A stretch of DNA of 64,000 bases from Halieaceae bacterium (GCA_902613175.1 CACMGJ010000010.1:1-64000); one strand, 5' to 3'; positions 19,613 through 31,553 are shown, counted from the first letter of the stretch. Made by a program: numbers and translations. The notes: generated by a model from the letters alone, not told the origin.

Positions 19613-21379
19613 TTACTTCTCGGGCGTTCGCAATCGAATATTGAGGTCGCGCAGTTGCTGCTCCGACACCTCGCCAGGGGCATCGGTCATGACACATTGC
19701 GCGGACTGTGTTTTGGGGAAAGCGATGACATCGCGAATCGACTGCCCATCGACCATCAGCATGACCAATCGGTCGAGACCAAATGCAAGACCACCGTGGG
19801 GTGGCGCACCGTGCTTGAGTGCCGACAACAGGAAGCCAAACTTGGCATCTGCCTCTTCTTCGGAGATACCAAGCACCTCAAAAACGGCCTTTTGCATGTC
19901 TTGGCGGTGAATACGGATTGACCCACCACCAATCTCGCTGCCATTCAGCACCATGTCATATGCGCGTGACAGCGCCGCCTTGGGCGCCGCTGTCAGCTCA
20001 TCGACAGAGCAAGAGGGCGCCGTGAACGGATGATGTAATGCGGTGAGATTGCCGTCTGTGGTCTCCTCAAACATCGGGAAGTCAACCACCCACAAAGGCG
20101 CCCAACCCTCACCGATCATGTCCATCATCTCGGCTACTTTTAAGCGCAACGCACCCAGCGAATCATTCACAACCTGACGTTTGTCTGCACCAAAGAAGAC
20201 GATATCGCCATCCTCTAACTGTAGGCGTTCTACCAAGGCAGCAACCGTAACCTCAGGCATGAACTTGAGTATGGGAGACTGCAAGCCTTCAACACCCGAC
20301 ACCTTGTCGTTCACTTTGATCCACGCGAGACCGCGTGCCCCATAGTTACCGACATACTTGGTGAGATCGTCGATTTCCTTGCGGCTAATCTTGGCGCCGC
20401 CAGGGACGCGTAAACCGGCAACGCGCCCTGTCTCATCATTTGCAGGGCCCGAGAACACCTTGAACTCTACGTCGGCCATCAGATCATCCACAGAGACGAG
20501 CTCAAGATCGATGCGCAAATCTGGCTTATCCGAGCCGAAACGCTCCATAGCCTCATGCCATGTCATGCGAGGAAACGCTCCGAGGTCGACATTCAAATGC
20601 TGAACGAACAGCTCTTTGACCATGCCTTCCGTGAGGCTCATCACCTCTGACTCATCGGTGAACGATAATTCGATATCAATTTGCGTGAATTCTGGCTGTC
20701 GGTCAGCGCGCAAATCTTCATCTCTGAAACAACGCGCGATTTGGTAATAGCGATCAAAGCCCGAAACCATTAGAAGCTGTTTAAAAAGCTGCGGGGACTG
20801 AGGTAGCGCAAAAAATTTCGATGCGTTGGTTCTACTTGGCACCAAATAGTCCCTGGCGCCCTCAGGTGTCGCGCGCGTCAGAACGGGTGTCTCAATGTCT
20901 AGAAAGCCCGCAGACTCCAGATAGGTCCGAATCGTGGAAGTAATGCGTGAGCGGCTGATTAGATTTCGCTGCATAGAGTCGCGGCGAAGGTCCATGAAGC
21001 GGTACCGCAGGCGCACGTCTTCGCCCACGGATTGGTGTGCATCAAGGGGGAAAGGAGGCGGTGCCGCCTCGTTCAAAATCACAAGCTCTTTTCCAAGGAT
21101 CTCTATGTGGCCGGTGGCCATTGCAGGATTAATCGTTTCGGTAGCGCGATTGCGGATGCGCCCCGTAATCTGCAGTACGTACTCACTGCGCACACGATCG
21201 GCCAAATCGAAGTGCTCTTTGGTGTCTGGATCAAAGACGACCTGCACAATGCCTTCGCGATCGCGCATGTCGAGAAAGATCACCCCACCGTGATCGCGTC
21301 GCCGGTCTACCCAACCACAGATAGTGACCGTTTCGCCAACAGCGACATCCTTTGTAGCACCGCAATAATGTGTCCGCAT
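19613..21379 (-). CDS. aspS: Aspartyl-tRNA synthetase
   Basis: [43 protein letters not shown]...class II motifs. Confidence 0.97.
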   Translation of the reverse strand: MRTHYCGATKDVAVGETVTICGWVDRRRDHGGVIFLDMRDREGIVQVVFDPDTKEHFDLADRVRSEYVLQITGRIRNRATETINPAMATGHIEILGKELVILNEAAPPPFPLDAHQSVGEDVRLRYRFMDLRRDSMQRNLISRSRITSTIRTYLESAGFLDIETPVLTRATPEGARDYLVPSRTNASKFFALPQSPQLFKQLLMVSGFDRYYQIARCFRDEDLRADRQPEFTQIDIELSFTDESEVMSLTEGMVKELFVQHLNVDLGAFPRMTWHEAMERFGSDKPDLRIDLELVSVDDLMADVEFKVFSGPANDETGRVAGLRVPGGAKISRKEIDDLTKYVGNYGARGLAWIKVNDKVSGVEGLQSPILKFMPEVTVAALVERLQLEDGDIVFFGADKRQVVNDSLGALRLKVAEMMDMIGEGWAPLWVVDFPMFEETTDGNLTALHHPFTAPSCSVDELTAAPKAALSRAYDMVLNGSEIGGGSIRIHRQDMQKAVFEVLGISEEEADAKFGFLLSALKHGAPPHGGLAFGLDRLVMLMVDGQSIRDVIAFPKTQSAQCVMTDAPGEVSEQQLRDLNIRLRTPEK

Positions 21380-21418
21380 TAGTACTCTTTAATTATCCTC
21401 TTCCTGTCTTCCCCAGCA

Positions 21419-21694
21419 CTAATCTGACGATGTCGTTGAGGAGGCAGGTGTTGCAGATGCTGAAGCGCCGCTCGAGTCAGATTTCGAGTCATTGGCTAAG
21501 TTCTTCTTCACACCCGTTTTAAAATCGGTTTCGTACCAACCTGATCCAGCGAGCCTGAACGCAGGCGCTGACACTTTTTTCTTCAAGGACGATTGGCCGC
21601 ATGCCGGACAATCCGTCAGCGTGGCATCTGATATTTTCTGCAGTGCCTCATGCGCGTTACCGCCGGCACCACATACGTACTCGTAAATTGGCAT
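21419..21694 (-). CDS. FmdB-family zinc ribbon protein with a degraded first Cys pair
   Basis: MPIYEYVCGAGGNAHEALQKISDATLTDCPACGQSSLKKKVSAPAFRL; adjacent to aspS. Confidence 0.88.
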   Translation of the reverse strand: MPIYEYVCGAGGNAHEALQKISDATLTDCPACGQSSLKKKVSAPAFRLAGSGWYETDFKTGVKKNLANDSKSDSSGASASATPASSTTSSD

Positions 21695-21806
21695 GCGAAC
21701 ATTCTCAAAGATGATGAACCGAACTCCGCACCCTACCGCGCGGAGCGCGAGAGATTACACTAATCAGGGCTCGAGGTTAATGGCATTACTCGCTCAATGG
21801 GGTTTA

Positions 21807-22163
21807 TTACGAGTTAGCAAAGCCTTTCAGTCTCTTCAGAGCTCGAATTTTTACCGTTCTTGACTCCGGCCGGGCCGCAAATACCGTCTCTTCACCGGTA
21901 AAGGGATTGATACCTTTCCGAGCTTTTACAGCTGGACGCGTGGCTGTTGCGAACTTGGCCAATCCCGGCAACGTAAACTCTCCCGGGCCGTCGGTTTTCA
22001 TTTGATCTGCAAGCACGTCCTCGAGCGCAGCAAAAACCTCGGTCACGCGCTTCTTGCTGAGACCGGTTCTCTCTGAAATCGCCCGATGCAAATCTCGCTT
22101 TGAAAGCCCAGCTGTTTGCTTCTTTTTCTTACCTTTTTTGGTCTTCATCTTTTCGGCTTGCAC
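21807..22163 (-). CDS. HU/IHF-like DNA-binding protein with Lys-rich N-terminus
   Basis: KKGKKKKQTAGLSKRDLHRAISERTGLSKKRVTEVFAALEDVL...GINPFTGEETVFAARPESRTVKIRALKRLK. Confidence 0.85.
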   Translation of the reverse strand: MQAEKMKTKKGKKKKQTAGLSKRDLHRAISERTGLSKKRVTEVFAALEDVLADQMKTDGPGEFTLPGLAKFATATRPAVKARKGINPFTGEETVFAARPESRTVKIRALKRLKGFANS

Positions 22164-22418
22164 GCTCTTTTCTCCGAATTCGCTACAGGATCTTTCAGCG
22201 TCCGCTGTAGCTCCATGGGGTGGCTAGAATAGACACCGATCCAGCGACTGACAACCGTCTTGAGACGCACCCAACCACTCATCCGTTGCGAAGATATGCG
22301 AGCGATGTACACGAGATGGGTGAATTGTTACCTAGCGACCTAAAAACCCAGTTTTGGTACACTGTGCCGCTGCGCTTCACAGCAACTTTTTCGGTTAATG
22401 TATTCATAGGAAACCTTG

Positions 22419-24125
22419 ATGCGATTTTCAAATTTTCCCATCTCTACCACCAAGGAAACACCAGCAGATGCAGAGGTGATTAGCCACCAGCTCATGCTCC
22501 GCGCAGGCCTTATCAAACGCATCGCTGCAGGCATCTATACCTGGATGCCATTGGGATTGAAAGTCGTCCGAAACGTCGAGCGTGTGGTTCGGGAAGAAAT
22601 GGAAAATGCGGGTGCCGTCGAGGTGGCCATGCCCGTCGTTCAGCCTGCAGAACTGTGGCAGGAATCGGGCCGTTGGGAGCAGTATGGTCCCGAGCTGGCG
22701 CGTGTAAAGGATCGGCATGAACGCGATTTCTGCCTGGGGCCGACTCACGAGGAAGTTATTACAGAATTGGCCAAGTCGGAAATCAAAAGCTATAAGCGCT
22801 TACCCATTAACTATTTCCAAATTCAAACGAAGTTCAGAGACGAAATTCGCCCGCGGTTTGGTGTCATGCGCTCGCGCGAGTTCGTGATGAAAGATGCCTA
22901 CTCATTCCACGAAAACCATGCATCGCTTGAGAAAACCTACTGGCGAATGCACAAGGCTTACTCGACTATTTTTGACAGGCTTGGCTTGGACTATCGCCTC
23001 GTTGAGGCCGACACAGGCTCAATTGGCGGAAGTCACTCCCACGAGTTCCATGTCTTGGCTGATTCAGGAGAAGACGACATTGCCTTCTCCACAGAGAGTG
23101 ATTTCGCTGCCAATGTTGAGCTAGCTGAGGCGCTAACACCCGATGCGGTTCCAGCAGAACACGAGCCAATGACAGTGTTCGACACGCCCGATACAAAGAC
23201 CATCGATGCACTTGAGAAAAAGCATGGCGTTGCCGCCAGCGCATCCATCAAGACGTTGTTTGTCGAAGGCGAGGATGGCGAACTGGTGGCGCTTGTCTTG
23301 CGTGGCGATCATCAGCTCAATCCAATTAAAGCCGAGAAACTCCCTGGCATGAGCCAACCACTCAAGATGGCTCAAGAAGAAGCGGCCATAGCAGCGACGG
23401 GGGCATCCTTTGGATCACTGGGACCTGTGGGCCTCAATGCACGCATCGTCGTTGACCGAGCCGCATCAGTACTTAGCAACTTCGTCTGCGGCGCCAATGA
23501 GGACGACAAGCACTTGAGAGGTGTGAACTGGCACCGGGATATCACCAGATTTGAAGTCGCCGACTTGCGAACCATCGCCGCAGGTGACCCCAGTCCTTGT
23601 GGCAAGGGGCAGGTTGAAATTAAGCGCGGTATCGAAGTCGGCCACATTTTCCAGCTCGGCACCAAGTATTCCGAAGCCATGCGCGCCGAAGTTCTCGACC
23701 AAACTGGCAAATCGGTTCCCATGAGTATGGGGTGCTACGGAATAGGTATCACGCGGATTGTGGCAGCCGCTATCGAGCAAAATAATGATGAGAACGGCAT
23801 CATCTGGCCCGAAACTATGGCGCCCTTCTCAGTCGTTCTTATCCCACTTGGCATGGATAAGTCTGAGACTGTCGCTGAGGCCGCCGAGGCACTTTATGCA
23901 GACCTAAAGGCCCGCGGCATCAATGTCGCAATGGATGACCGTAAAGAAAGACCGGGTGTGAAGTTCGCCGATTGCGAGCTCATCGGTATCCCTTTGCGAG
24001 TCACTGTGGGAGAGCGATCGCTGGCCGATGGCGTCGTTGAGATACAAGGTCGAAGAGAAGCAGAGGCTAAACGGGTTGCCATTGCGGACGCAGCCCAGCA
24101 CCTTGCAGAGCGCGTGAGTGGTTAG
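22419..24125 (+). CDS. proS: Prolyl-tRNA synthetase (with YbaK-like editing insertion)
   Basis: [52 protein letters not shown] motif; ATG at 22419. Confidence 0.97.
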   Translation: MRFSNFPISTTKETPADAEVISHQLMLRAGLIKRIAAGIYTWMPLGLKVVRNVERVVREEMENAGAVEVAMPVVQPAELWQESGRWEQYGPELARVKDRHERDFCLGPTHEEVITELAKSEIKSYKRLPINYFQIQTKFRDEIRPRFGVMRSREFVMKDAYSFHENHASLEKTYWRMHKAYSTIFDRLGLDYRLVEADTGSIGGSHSHEFHVLADSGEDDIAFSTESDFAANVELAEALTPDAVPAEHEPMTVFDTPDTKTIDALEKKHGVAASASIKTLFVEGEDGELVALVLRGDHQLNPIKAEKLPGMSQPLKMAQEEAAIAATGASFGSLGPVGLNARIVVDRAASVLSNFVCGANEDDKHLRGVNWHRDITRFEVADLRTIAAGDPSPCGKGQVEIKRGIEVGHIFQLGTKYSEAMRAEVLDQTGKSVPMSMGCYGIGITRIVAAAIEQNNDENGIIWPETMAPFSVVLIPLGMDKSETVAEAAEALYADLKARGINVAMDDRKERPGVKFADCELIGIPLRVTVGERSLADGVVEIQGRREAEAKRVAIADAAQHLAERVSG

Positions 24126-24196
24126 AGCGAGCTGATAGACCCAAAAGCAACCTGCCTCTGCGGTCGATTGACCTACGAGGGGAAACGCTACACCCT

Positions 24197-25069
24197 ATGC
24201 TAGGCCAAATGGGAAACGGAGCTTCAAAACCCGTGGATACAAATGCCTTTCAACGTTGGAATACAGATCTGGCCAACATCGTTGCGCATGTTGGCGAGCC
24301 TATTTTTTTTCAGCAGGTATTCGCCGCCATTGAGGCGCAAGTACCAGTGGCCTTTCCACAGGCTTGGCTCTATCACCGGGACCTCCCGCCAAAGCTGCTA
24401 GATCACAAAATCCCAAAAGAAGCCTACGGCTCTCAAGTTGACGAGTACTTAGAAGGCCCTTATCGCGAAGATCCTTTTTTTAAGATTTCGCTGAACTCCC
24501 CTCGAAATAACTGCTACCGCCTTTCACGACTGGTCACCGGAGATTTCGAGGACAGTAGTTACCATCAAAATTACTACGCCATCACTGGCACGGTTGATGA
24601 GGCCATCATTGTCACCCGTCTGGACGATGGCAGTGTGGTCAATATCAGTCTCATGCGCCTTGAAAACCAAGGAGAGTTCAGTGAGGACGAGTACAACTGG
24701 CTGTACAGTGTCAGTCAGGTCATCGCAGAACTGATTGACCTTCATACGCGGCGGGAAGAATTTGTAGAGAGCAATCTGCTGCAACCCAGTGTCGACCATC
24801 ATATTCAACAGGGTTTTGAGTCATTCGGTTCAAGTTATGTGAGCGACAGAGAGCAAGAAGTCTTGGAGCTACTACTCCGAGGTTATGGCGCGGACACCAG
24901 CGCGGAAAAACTCGACATTTCACTGGAGACCGTCCGTCGTCACAGAAAGTCGATCTACAAGAAACTTGATGTCAACAGTCAGGCCGATTTGTTTGCGCTC
25001 TTTATCAACGCCATCCCCTACGTCGCGCAGGCCAAGGGCGATGATCCATTAAAAATCTATATGAATTAA
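24197..25069 (+). CDS. LuxR-family transcriptional regulator
   Basis: C-terminal HTH: LSDREQEVLELLLRGYGADTSAEKLDISLETVRRHRKSIYKKLDVNSQADLF-like. Confidence 0.85.
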   Translation: MLGQMGNGASKPVDTNAFQRWNTDLANIVAHVGEPIFFQQVFAAIEAQVPVAFPQAWLYHRDLPPKLLDHKIPKEAYGSQVDEYLEGPYREDPFFKISLNSPRNNCYRLSRLVTGDFEDSSYHQNYYAITGTVDEAIIVTRLDDGSVVNISLMRLENQGEFSEDEYNWLYSVSQVIAELIDLHTRREEFVESNLLQPSVDHHIQQGFESFGSSYVSDREQEVLELLLRGYGADTSAEKLDISLETVRRHRKSIYKKLDVNSQADLFALFINAIPYVAQAKGDDPLKIYMN

Positions 25070-25169
25070 TGAGACTGACCCAGCTAAGGTATCGATTGCC
25101 CCAGCTTGGTCATTGAGCGAACGCGCGCGACGACCCACCATTTGGGCTTACCCCAAACGAGTCTAGGTT

Positions 25170-26510
25170 GTGCAGTCGACAAGACAATTTCTCAACGCCT
25201 ATCCGGACATCACTATGGTCGAAGCGCTGATCACCGACTGCAACGGGATCGCGCGCGGAAAGTGGCTGCCCGTGCAAAAACTCGACACGATCGAGAAGCA
25301 GGGCCTCAAGCTCCCTAAGTCGGCGCTGGGACTCGACGTGTGGGGTCGTGATATTCCTGCGCTGGCTCACGCCAATGGCGATATCGACGGATACTGCCAC
25401 TTGGTCGAGGGTTCGCTTCGACCCCTCCTGACTGAGCGCGGTGTGGATCAGGCTCAGGTGTTGCTCAGCATGTTTGATAAGGACGGAAGTCCGTACATGG
25501 GGGACCCCCGACAGGTGCTACAGGCACTGGTAACCCGATTCACCGAGAAAGAACTCAAGCCATGTATGGCCGTCGAGCTGGAGTTCAGCTTGCTTCCAAA
25601 GCCAGAAACCAGTGAAGCCATTGGTACAGCGCTTCGAGATCAAAACGCCGTAGGCGGCAACTTATACGCCCTCAGCGAACTCGATTACCACGGCCCGCTA
25701 CTCGAAGCATTGCGACAGGCATTTGATACCCAGGACCTCCCCTACGAGGGCATTATCAAAGAATCAGCCCCCAGCCAGTTCGAAATCAATGTGGCACACA
25801 GTGATGATGTCATGCTTCTCGCGGATCAAGTGATCAGAATGCAGCGCACTATCAGAGCGGTTTCGGCACGCCACGGCTTTGTCGCCAGCTTTATGCCAAA
25901 GCCCATTGATGATGAGGCTGGTAACGGATTGCATGTGCACTGCAGCCTGCTTGACGAAAAGGGAATCAATGTCTTCGATGATGGCGGTGAGGAAGGCTCT
26001 GACCTATTACGTTACGCAGTTGCTGGATGTTTGGAATTGCTGCCAGCTTCCATGCTTCTGTTCGCACCCAGTTTCAATGCCTACCGGCGATTTCAACCGG
26101 GCAATCATGCACCAACCGAATCTGCTTGGGGTTACGACAACCGAACCGCGGCGATTCGTATTCCCGAGAGCCCAGGCGCGGCCCGCCGCATTGAGCATCG
26201 CGTGGCCGGGGCCGACGCCAACCCCTATCTGGTATTAGCAGCAGTGCTGGCCGGGATTTGGCACGGCATCGAGAACACGCTGTCACCGCCAAACCCTATC
26301 GAGGGAAATGCTTGGGATCAGGAGATCGATGCACCTGCCCTACCTACCACCATGGATGAGGCCATATCGGTCTTCGATAAGTCGGACGTTTTATCAAGCT
26401 ACCTGACGAGCGAGTTCAAAACGCTATTTTTAGCAACGAAAGTGCAAGAGTGGAACGAGTTCGCTAAGCGCGTCACCGAATTCGAACTGGAAACTTACCT
26501 GAGAATGTAG
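25170..26510 (+). CDS. Glutamine synthetase family protein (gamma-glutamylpolyamine synthetase-like)
   Basis: EALITDCNGIARGKWLPV; SQFEINVAHSDDVMLLADQV; SFMPKPIDDEAGNGLHVHCSL; RIEHRVAGADANPYLVLAAVLAG. Confidence 0.88.
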   Translation: MQSTRQFLNAYPDITMVEALITDCNGIARGKWLPVQKLDTIEKQGLKLPKSALGLDVWGRDIPALAHANGDIDGYCHLVEGSLRPLLTERGVDQAQVLLSMFDKDGSPYMGDPRQVLQALVTRFTEKELKPCMAVELEFSLLPKPETSEAIGTALRDQNAVGGNLYALSELDYHGPLLEALRQAFDTQDLPYEGIIKESAPSQFEINVAHSDDVMLLADQVIRMQRTIRAVSARHGFVASFMPKPIDDEAGNGLHVHCSLLDEKGINVFDDGGEEGSDLLRYAVAGCLELLPASMLLFAPSFNAYRRFQPGNHAPTESAWGYDNRTAAIRIPESPGAARRIEHRVAGADANPYLVLAAVLAGIWHGIENTLSPPNPIEGNAWDQEIDAPALPTTMDEAISVFDKSDVLSSYLTSEFKTLFLATKVQEWNEFAKRVTEFELETYLRM

Positions 26511-26546
26511 TTTCCTTCGCGGCCCGTTGTTTCAAGGAAGCTCGCA

Positions 26547-27026
26547 ATGTCCAACGTTTATGATTATTCAGCCACGCTCGCTACCGGCACCGAGGCCTCG
26601 TTATCGGACTACAAAGGACGAGTCCTTCTGGTGGTAAATACAGCGTCGAAGTGCGGCTTCACCCCCCAATACGAGGGGCTTGAGAAGCTATACCAAGACC
26701 ACAAAGACGCTGGTTTTTCGGTTCTGGCTTTCCCGTGTAACCAGTTCGGCGCTCAGGAACCCGGTAGCACTGAAGAAATTGTAGAGTTTTGTGAGATGCG
26801 CTTTAAGACCAGCTTCCCATTATTCGAGAAGATTGAAGTCAACGGTGACGGGACCCATCCGCTATACAAGCATCTGAAATCCTCTGTGAAAGGCATCATG
26901 GGAACCGAGCGCATCAAATGGAACTTCACAAAATTTCTCGTCAATCGCGAGGGAGAGGTTGTCGCTCGATTTGGGTCTCAAAAGAAGCCCGCTGACATAG
27001 CGCAAAAAATCAAAGCGCTTCTATAA
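26547..27026 (+). CDS. Glutathione peroxidase
   Basis: VVNTASKCGFTPQYEGLEKLY...FPCNQFGAQEPGS...KWNFTKFLVNREG. Confidence 0.95.
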   Translation: MSNVYDYSATLATGTEASLSDYKGRVLLVVNTASKCGFTPQYEGLEKLYQDHKDAGFSVLAFPCNQFGAQEPGSTEEIVEFCEMRFKTSFPLFEKIEVNGDGTHPLYKHLKSSVKGIMGTERIKWNFTKFLVNREGEVVARFGSQKKPADIAQKIKALL

Positions 27027-27040
27027 AGGGTAACGCGCAA

Positions 27041-28618
27041 TCAATGCTCTCGAGTTTCTCTAAAGCGGATGTCGGGCCAGCGCTCCTGCATTAGCGATAG
27101 ATTGACTCGGGTTGGCGCGAGGTAGGTGAGATAGCCTCCGCCATCCTCAGACAGGTGATCGGCAGCCTTCTTTCGAAAATCTTCTAACTTTCTGGGGTCT
27201 TCCGCGTCCAACCACCGAGCGGTGTAGATACTGACCGGCTCATAGATGGCGTCGACCTTATATTCATCCTTCAACCGGTGAGCAACGACATCAAATTGCA
27301 GCTGCCCTACAGCACCAACAATCAAATCCGTTGTATTGAGCGGCGAGAAGACCTGCGTCGACCCCTCTTCTGACAACTGTTGTAAGCCCTTTTGTAAGGC
27401 TTTCATTTTCATGGGATCCGATAACCGAATCTTGCGGAAGAGTTCGGGCGCAAAATGCGGAATACCCGTGAATTGCAACGCTTCTCCAGACGTAAATGTA
27501 TCGCCGATCTGGATCGTGCCGTGATTATGAAGACCAATGATGTCGCCCGCTACGGCGGACTCGACCAATTCACGCTCACCGGCTTTAAACGATACTGCGT
27601 CCGCAATTCTGATGTCTTTATCGATTCGGACATGGCGCATTTTCATGCCTTTTTCGTAGCGCCCTGAACAGACGCGAACAAAAGCAATGCGGTCGCGATG
27701 CTTGGGATCCATGTTGGCCTGAATTTTAAACACGAAGCCGGAAAATTCGGCTTCAGTGGGCGCAACATCACGCGATTGCGTGGTTCTCAATTGGGGCTCG
27801 GGTGCCCACTCAACAAAATCGTCCATCATTTCCCTGACACCAAAATTACCGAGCGCGGTTCCGAAGAATACGGGGGTCTGCTTTCCCTCTAGAAAAGCCG
27901 CTTTGTCAAAGGTGTGACTGGCACCACGAACAAGCTCAACCTCATCGCAAAAGTCATCGTATTCATCTCCCAGCAAGTCACGCGCCTCGTCAGATTCGAG
28001 CCCAGAAATGCGTTGATCGGGCGGCAGTACCTGTCCATGACCTTTCTCGTAGTAGTGAATGGTGTTCGTATACAGGTTGTAAACACCCTTGAAAAACTTA
28101 CCCATGCCAATAGGCCAGTTAATCGGTGCTGCCTCGATCTTTAACACTTTCTCGATTTCATCAAGCAACTCAATGGCATCACGAATATCGCGGTCCAACT
28201 TGTTTACAAACCCTATGATCGGGGTGTCACGCAGTCGACAGACATTCATTAGCTTAATGGTTCTATCCTCTACCCCTTTCGCACCATCGACAACCATCAG
28301 GGCGGAATCCACCGCAGTCAGCGTGCGGTAGGTGTCCTCCGAGAAGTCTTCGTGACCGGGAGTATCAAGAAGGTTGACCATACGATCGTGATAGGGAAAT
28401 TGCATGACCGAGGAAGTGACTGAAATGCCACGCTCCTGCTCCATTGCCATCCAGTCAGATGTCGCGTGCGGGCCACGCTTTCCTTTCACGGAACCCGCTA
28501 CCTGAATGGCCGACCCCAGCAACAGAAGCTTCTCTGTGATGGTGGTTTTACCTGCGTCAGGGTGAGAGATGATGGCGAATGTGCGGCGCGCGTTAATGAC
28601 GCTGTCGTTTTCTGACAT
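27041..28618 (-). CDS. prfC: Peptide chain release factor 3
   Basis: [25 protein letters not shown]...[35 protein letters not shown]. Confidence 0.97.
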   Translation of the reverse strand: MSENDSVINARRTFAIISHPDAGKTTITEKLLLLGSAIQVAGSVKGKRGPHATSDWMAMEQERGISVTSSVMQFPYHDRMVNLLDTPGHEDFSEDTYRTLTAVDSALMVVDGAKGVEDRTIKLMNVCRLRDTPIIGFVNKLDRDIRDAIELLDEIEKVLKIEAAPINWPIGMGKFFKGVYNLYTNTIHYYEKGHGQVLPPDQRISGLESDEARDLLGDEYDDFCDEVELVRGASHTFDKAAFLEGKQTPVFFGTALGNFGVREMMDDFVEWAPEPQLRTTQSRDVAPTEAEFSGFVFKIQANMDPKHRDRIAFVRVCSGRYEKGMKMRHVRIDKDIRIADAVSFKAGERELVESAVAGDIIGLHNHGTIQIGDTFTSGEALQFTGIPHFAPELFRKIRLSDPMKMKALQKGLQQLSEEGSTQVFSPLNTTDLIVGAVGQLQFDVVAHRLKDEYKVDAIYEPVSIYTARWLDAEDPRKLEDFRKKAADHLSEDGGGYLTYLAPTRVNLSLMQERWPDIRFRETREH

Positions 28619-28667
28619 GAGTCCTCCGATGACGCCGCGGATTATGCCACTTAAAGAGGCCGGTCGC

Positions 28668-29279
28668 TTATTGAAGCGGGAGTTTTGAGAGTAAATGCTC
28701 CACTAATCGCTCGGAGGCATCCGCTTGTGACGGACATTGCTCACCGAGAAGTTGTGCTAGGGAGGTCACTCGCAAACCAGCATAGCCGCAAGGGTTAATT
28801 CTCCCAAAGTGCTCTAGATCTGGGTTCACATTAAGCGCGAGACCGTGATAGCTAGATCCTCGACTAATTTTTAAGCCCAATGATGCGATCTTCTCGCCCA
28901 ACACGTAGACGCCGGGGGCTTTTGGGTCCGCCTCTGCAACCAGGCCAAACTCAGACAAAAAGGCGATGATGGCCTGCTCGAGTCCAGTGACCAAGTCGCG
29001 AACACCCAGCTTTGCCCTGCGGATATCACACAAAACATAAACGACAATCTGTCCCGGTCCGTGATAGGTCACCTGTCCACCGCGGTCTGTTCTGATCACC
29101 TCGATCTCGCCCGGTGCCAGCAAGTGCTCCTCTTTCCCAGCAATACCTTGTGTAAATACGGGGGGATGCTCGAGCACCCATAGCTCATCGGGCGTTTCGA
29201 CGCCGCGCGCCTGAGTGAATGCTTTCATTGCCTCGATCGTAGGGAGGTAGTCGACATGACCCAGATCGCGGACAACCAT
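28668..29279 (-). CDS. lipB: Octanoyltransferase LipB
   Basis: [55 protein letters not shown]. Confidence 0.95.
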   Translation of the reverse strand: MVVRDLGHVDYLPTIEAMKAFTQARGVETPDELWVLEHPPVFTQGIAGKEEHLLAPGEIEVIRTDRGGQVTYHGPGQIVVYVLCDIRRAKLGVRDLVTGLEQAIIAFLSEFGLVAEADPKAPGVYVLGEKIASLGLKISRGSSYHGLALNVNPDLEHFGRINPCGYAGLRVTSLAQLLGEQCPSQADASERLVEHLLSKLPLQ

Positions 29280-29282
29280 GAC

Positions 29283-29552
29283 CTAAATAACCATGGATAC
29301 ACGACCCGACGCCACCAACTCCTTGTGGAGCGCGTCGAGCTGATCGGGCCCGGTTGCCGTTATCGTGAACGTGATCGAATCAAACGTCCCAGAGCGACTG
29401 CTCTTGGTCTCGATATCTGCGTCGGCCAGCCCGGTCGTGTGACGGTCGAAGATGGCGCGTATCGCCTCCGCGTAATCGGGTGTCGCGCGACCCACCACTT
29501 TGATGGGATAACGACATGGAAATTCAATTTTAGGTGCTTCCTGTTCTATCAT
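29283..29552 (-). CDS. ybeD: YbeD/DUF493 family protein
   Basis: IEFPCRYPIKVVGRATPDYAEAI; context lipB-dacA. Confidence 0.88.
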   Translation of the reverse strand: MIEQEAPKIEFPCRYPIKVVGRATPDYAEAIRAIFDRHTTGLADADIETKSSRSGTFDSITFTITATGPDQLDALHKELVASGRVSMVI

Positions 29553-29555
29553 GGC

Positions 29556-30719
29556 CTAACCAACCAGATTTTGGAACCAAAGAATTAGTGCATCCATTAG
29601 ACGTTTAAAAAATCCACCACTTGGAACATCCTCCAAAACCCGGAGCGGGGTTTCAAACAACACCTCGCCGCCTCGAACGACTTGCACACGGCCAATGACA
29701 TCACCTCGGCTAAGCGGAGCCTCAAGCTGCTCGTCCACCGTCAATTTGATATCGGAAGCGGTTCGCTCTCGCGGCACTGTCAAAACCACAGATTCCAGCA
29801 CACCCGCGTGTAATGATTCAGCAGCGCCCTTCCACACGCGAGGCTCGACCAATGTGACCTCCGCCGAGAGGGGTCTTAAATTCTGAAAAAATCGGAACCC
29901 GTAGTTGAGCAGACTGCTATTTTCAGAGGCTCGGGTCCGCTTACTAGCACTACCGAGTACAACAGATACCAAGCGCATATCCTCACGTTGTGCGGAAGCG
30001 ACCAGCCCGTAACCCGCTTCACTGGTGTATCCCGTCTTCAACCCGTCAACTGTGGCATCTGATCGCAATAAGCTGTTTCGGTTGTATTGCTTAATTCCGT
30101 TGTAGGTAAAGCTTTGCTCTTTGTAAATTTTATAGTGCTCAGGGTGACCGTTGATCAGGGCCACTGACAAGGTTGCTAAATCACGCGCCGTCGTGCGGTG
30201 CTCGGGATGCGGTAAGCCATGTGGGTTTCGGTAAACGGTATTATCCAGGCCCAGCTCTGAAGCCAGCTGATTCATCACGTCGACAAAACTCGACTCTGTG
30301 CCTGCAAGGTGCTCGGCCACTGCGACGGACGCATCGTTGCCTGAGGAGATGACAACACCACGTTCAAGGTCAGCGAGACTGACGGGCTTACCCGGCTCAA
30401 TCCACATCAGTGAAGACCCTTTAAAAGTAGGGTTCTGTGACCAAGCGTTCCTGCTGACCTTGATCATGTCATCGAGCGAGGCTCTGCCCGCATCGACCTC
30501 TTCAGCCAAAACGTATGACGTCATTATCTTGGTCAAGCTTGCTGGCGGTAATGACAAGTCACCATTGTAATCGACCAATACCTGACCCGTCGTCGCATCC
30601 ATCAAGACGTAAGCATCCGCGGGCAACTTAGGCGCGGGCGGAACTGCTGCTATTGCTTGGTTCGCCACAAAGGCCAACACACACATCAATAGCCAATGAA
30701 AGGAGGTCGATCGCATCAT
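29556..30719 (-). CDS. dacA: D-alanyl-D-alanine carboxypeptidase (PBP5/6 family)
   Basis: PASLTKIMTSYV, SGNDASVAVAEHLAG, DGLKTGYTSEAGYGLV. Confidence 0.94.
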   Translation of the reverse strand: MMRSTSFHWLLMCVLAFVANQAIAAVPPAPKLPADAYVLMDATTGQVLVDYNGDLSLPPASLTKIMTSYVLAEEVDAGRASLDDMIKVSRNAWSQNPTFKGSSLMWIEPGKPVSLADLERGVVISSGNDASVAVAEHLAGTESSFVDVMNQLASELGLDNTVYRNPHGLPHPEHRTTARDLATLSVALINGHPEHYKIYKEQSFTYNGIKQYNRNSLLRSDATVDGLKTGYTSEAGYGLVASAQREDMRLVSVVLGSASKRTRASENSSLLNYGFRFFQNLRPLSAEVTLVEPRVWKGAAESLHAGVLESVVLTVPRERTASDIKLTVDEQLEAPLSRGDVIGRVQVVRGGEVLFETPLRVLEDVPSGGFFKRLMDALILWFQNLVG

Positions 30720-30779
30720 TTTTTTACCTTGGCGCGGATTTACTGCGGCGCTAGTGTAACAACTCGAGAGCCTAATCGC

Positions 30780-31553
30780 TCAGGGTAATGGCTGTCCTTT
30801 TGAGAGGCCGTTTTTTACAAGAAGTTCCTGAAGCTCGTGGAGTTTCTCGGAACTATCCACGGGTCCTACGCGCACCCGAAAAATTGTACCTGCCTCATGC
30901 TGAACGCTACTCACATGGACGTCGATACTCTCTCCGAGAATGTTCCGAATGTTTGCTGCGACCTGCTCGGCGGAAGACCTGAGTTGATAGGCCCCCACCT
31001 GCAGCTGACCGTAATTAGACCCCTGAGCCCCTCGCCAGTCATCACTGCCATCGACCGGGATATGCTCTAACCGCACGCGGGCTGTTCCCTGCTCGGCGAA
31101 TCCCAGTTTCACAGCAACACCATAAGACACATCAATCAACCTATCACCGACAAAGGGCCCTCGATCATTGACACGAATGATCATAGACGCCTCGTTCTCG
31201 AGGTTAGTTACTCGCAGATAAGATGGGAGTGGCAGCGATTTGTGAGCTGCGGTCGCCTTGTAGACATCAAATATCTCGCCATTAGAAGTCCGACGCCCCT
31301 GAAATTTCATACCATACCACGAGGCAACGCCCTCTTCAGTGTAGCCATCGGCAGACGACATGACCGTATATTGCTGCCCAAAGACTTCGTAGGGGCTCTT
31401 ATTCCCCATCCTGGAGATGGGGTCTGCCGTGGGTACGGCATCGACGATAGCCTCAGCTGAGATTGGGGGCGGCTGATAATCCTTCGTCGTCGGGGGACTT
31501 CCGACACAACTCGCTAGCGCCAACAGCGCAAGCGAGGTGAATACGCGCATCAC
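30780..31553 (-). CDS. rlpA: Septal ring lytic transglycosylase RlpA with SPOR domain
   Basis: Lipobox LASC; EEGVASWYGMKFQGRRTSNGEIFD; NDRGPFVGDRLIDVSYG; C-terminal SPOR-like region. Confidence 0.93.
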   Translation of the reverse strand: MMRVFTSLALLALASCVGSPPTTKDYQPPPISAEAIVDAVPTADPISRMGNKSPYEVFGQQYTVMSSADGYTEEGVASWYGMKFQGRRTSNGEIFDVYKATAAHKSLPLPSYLRVTNLENEASMIIRVNDRGPFVGDRLIDVSYGVAVKLGFAEQGTARVRLEHIPVDGSDDWRGAQGSNYGQLQVGAYQLRSSAEQVAANIRNILGESIDVHVSSVQHEAGTIFRVRVGPVDSSEKLHELQELLVKNGLSKGQPLP

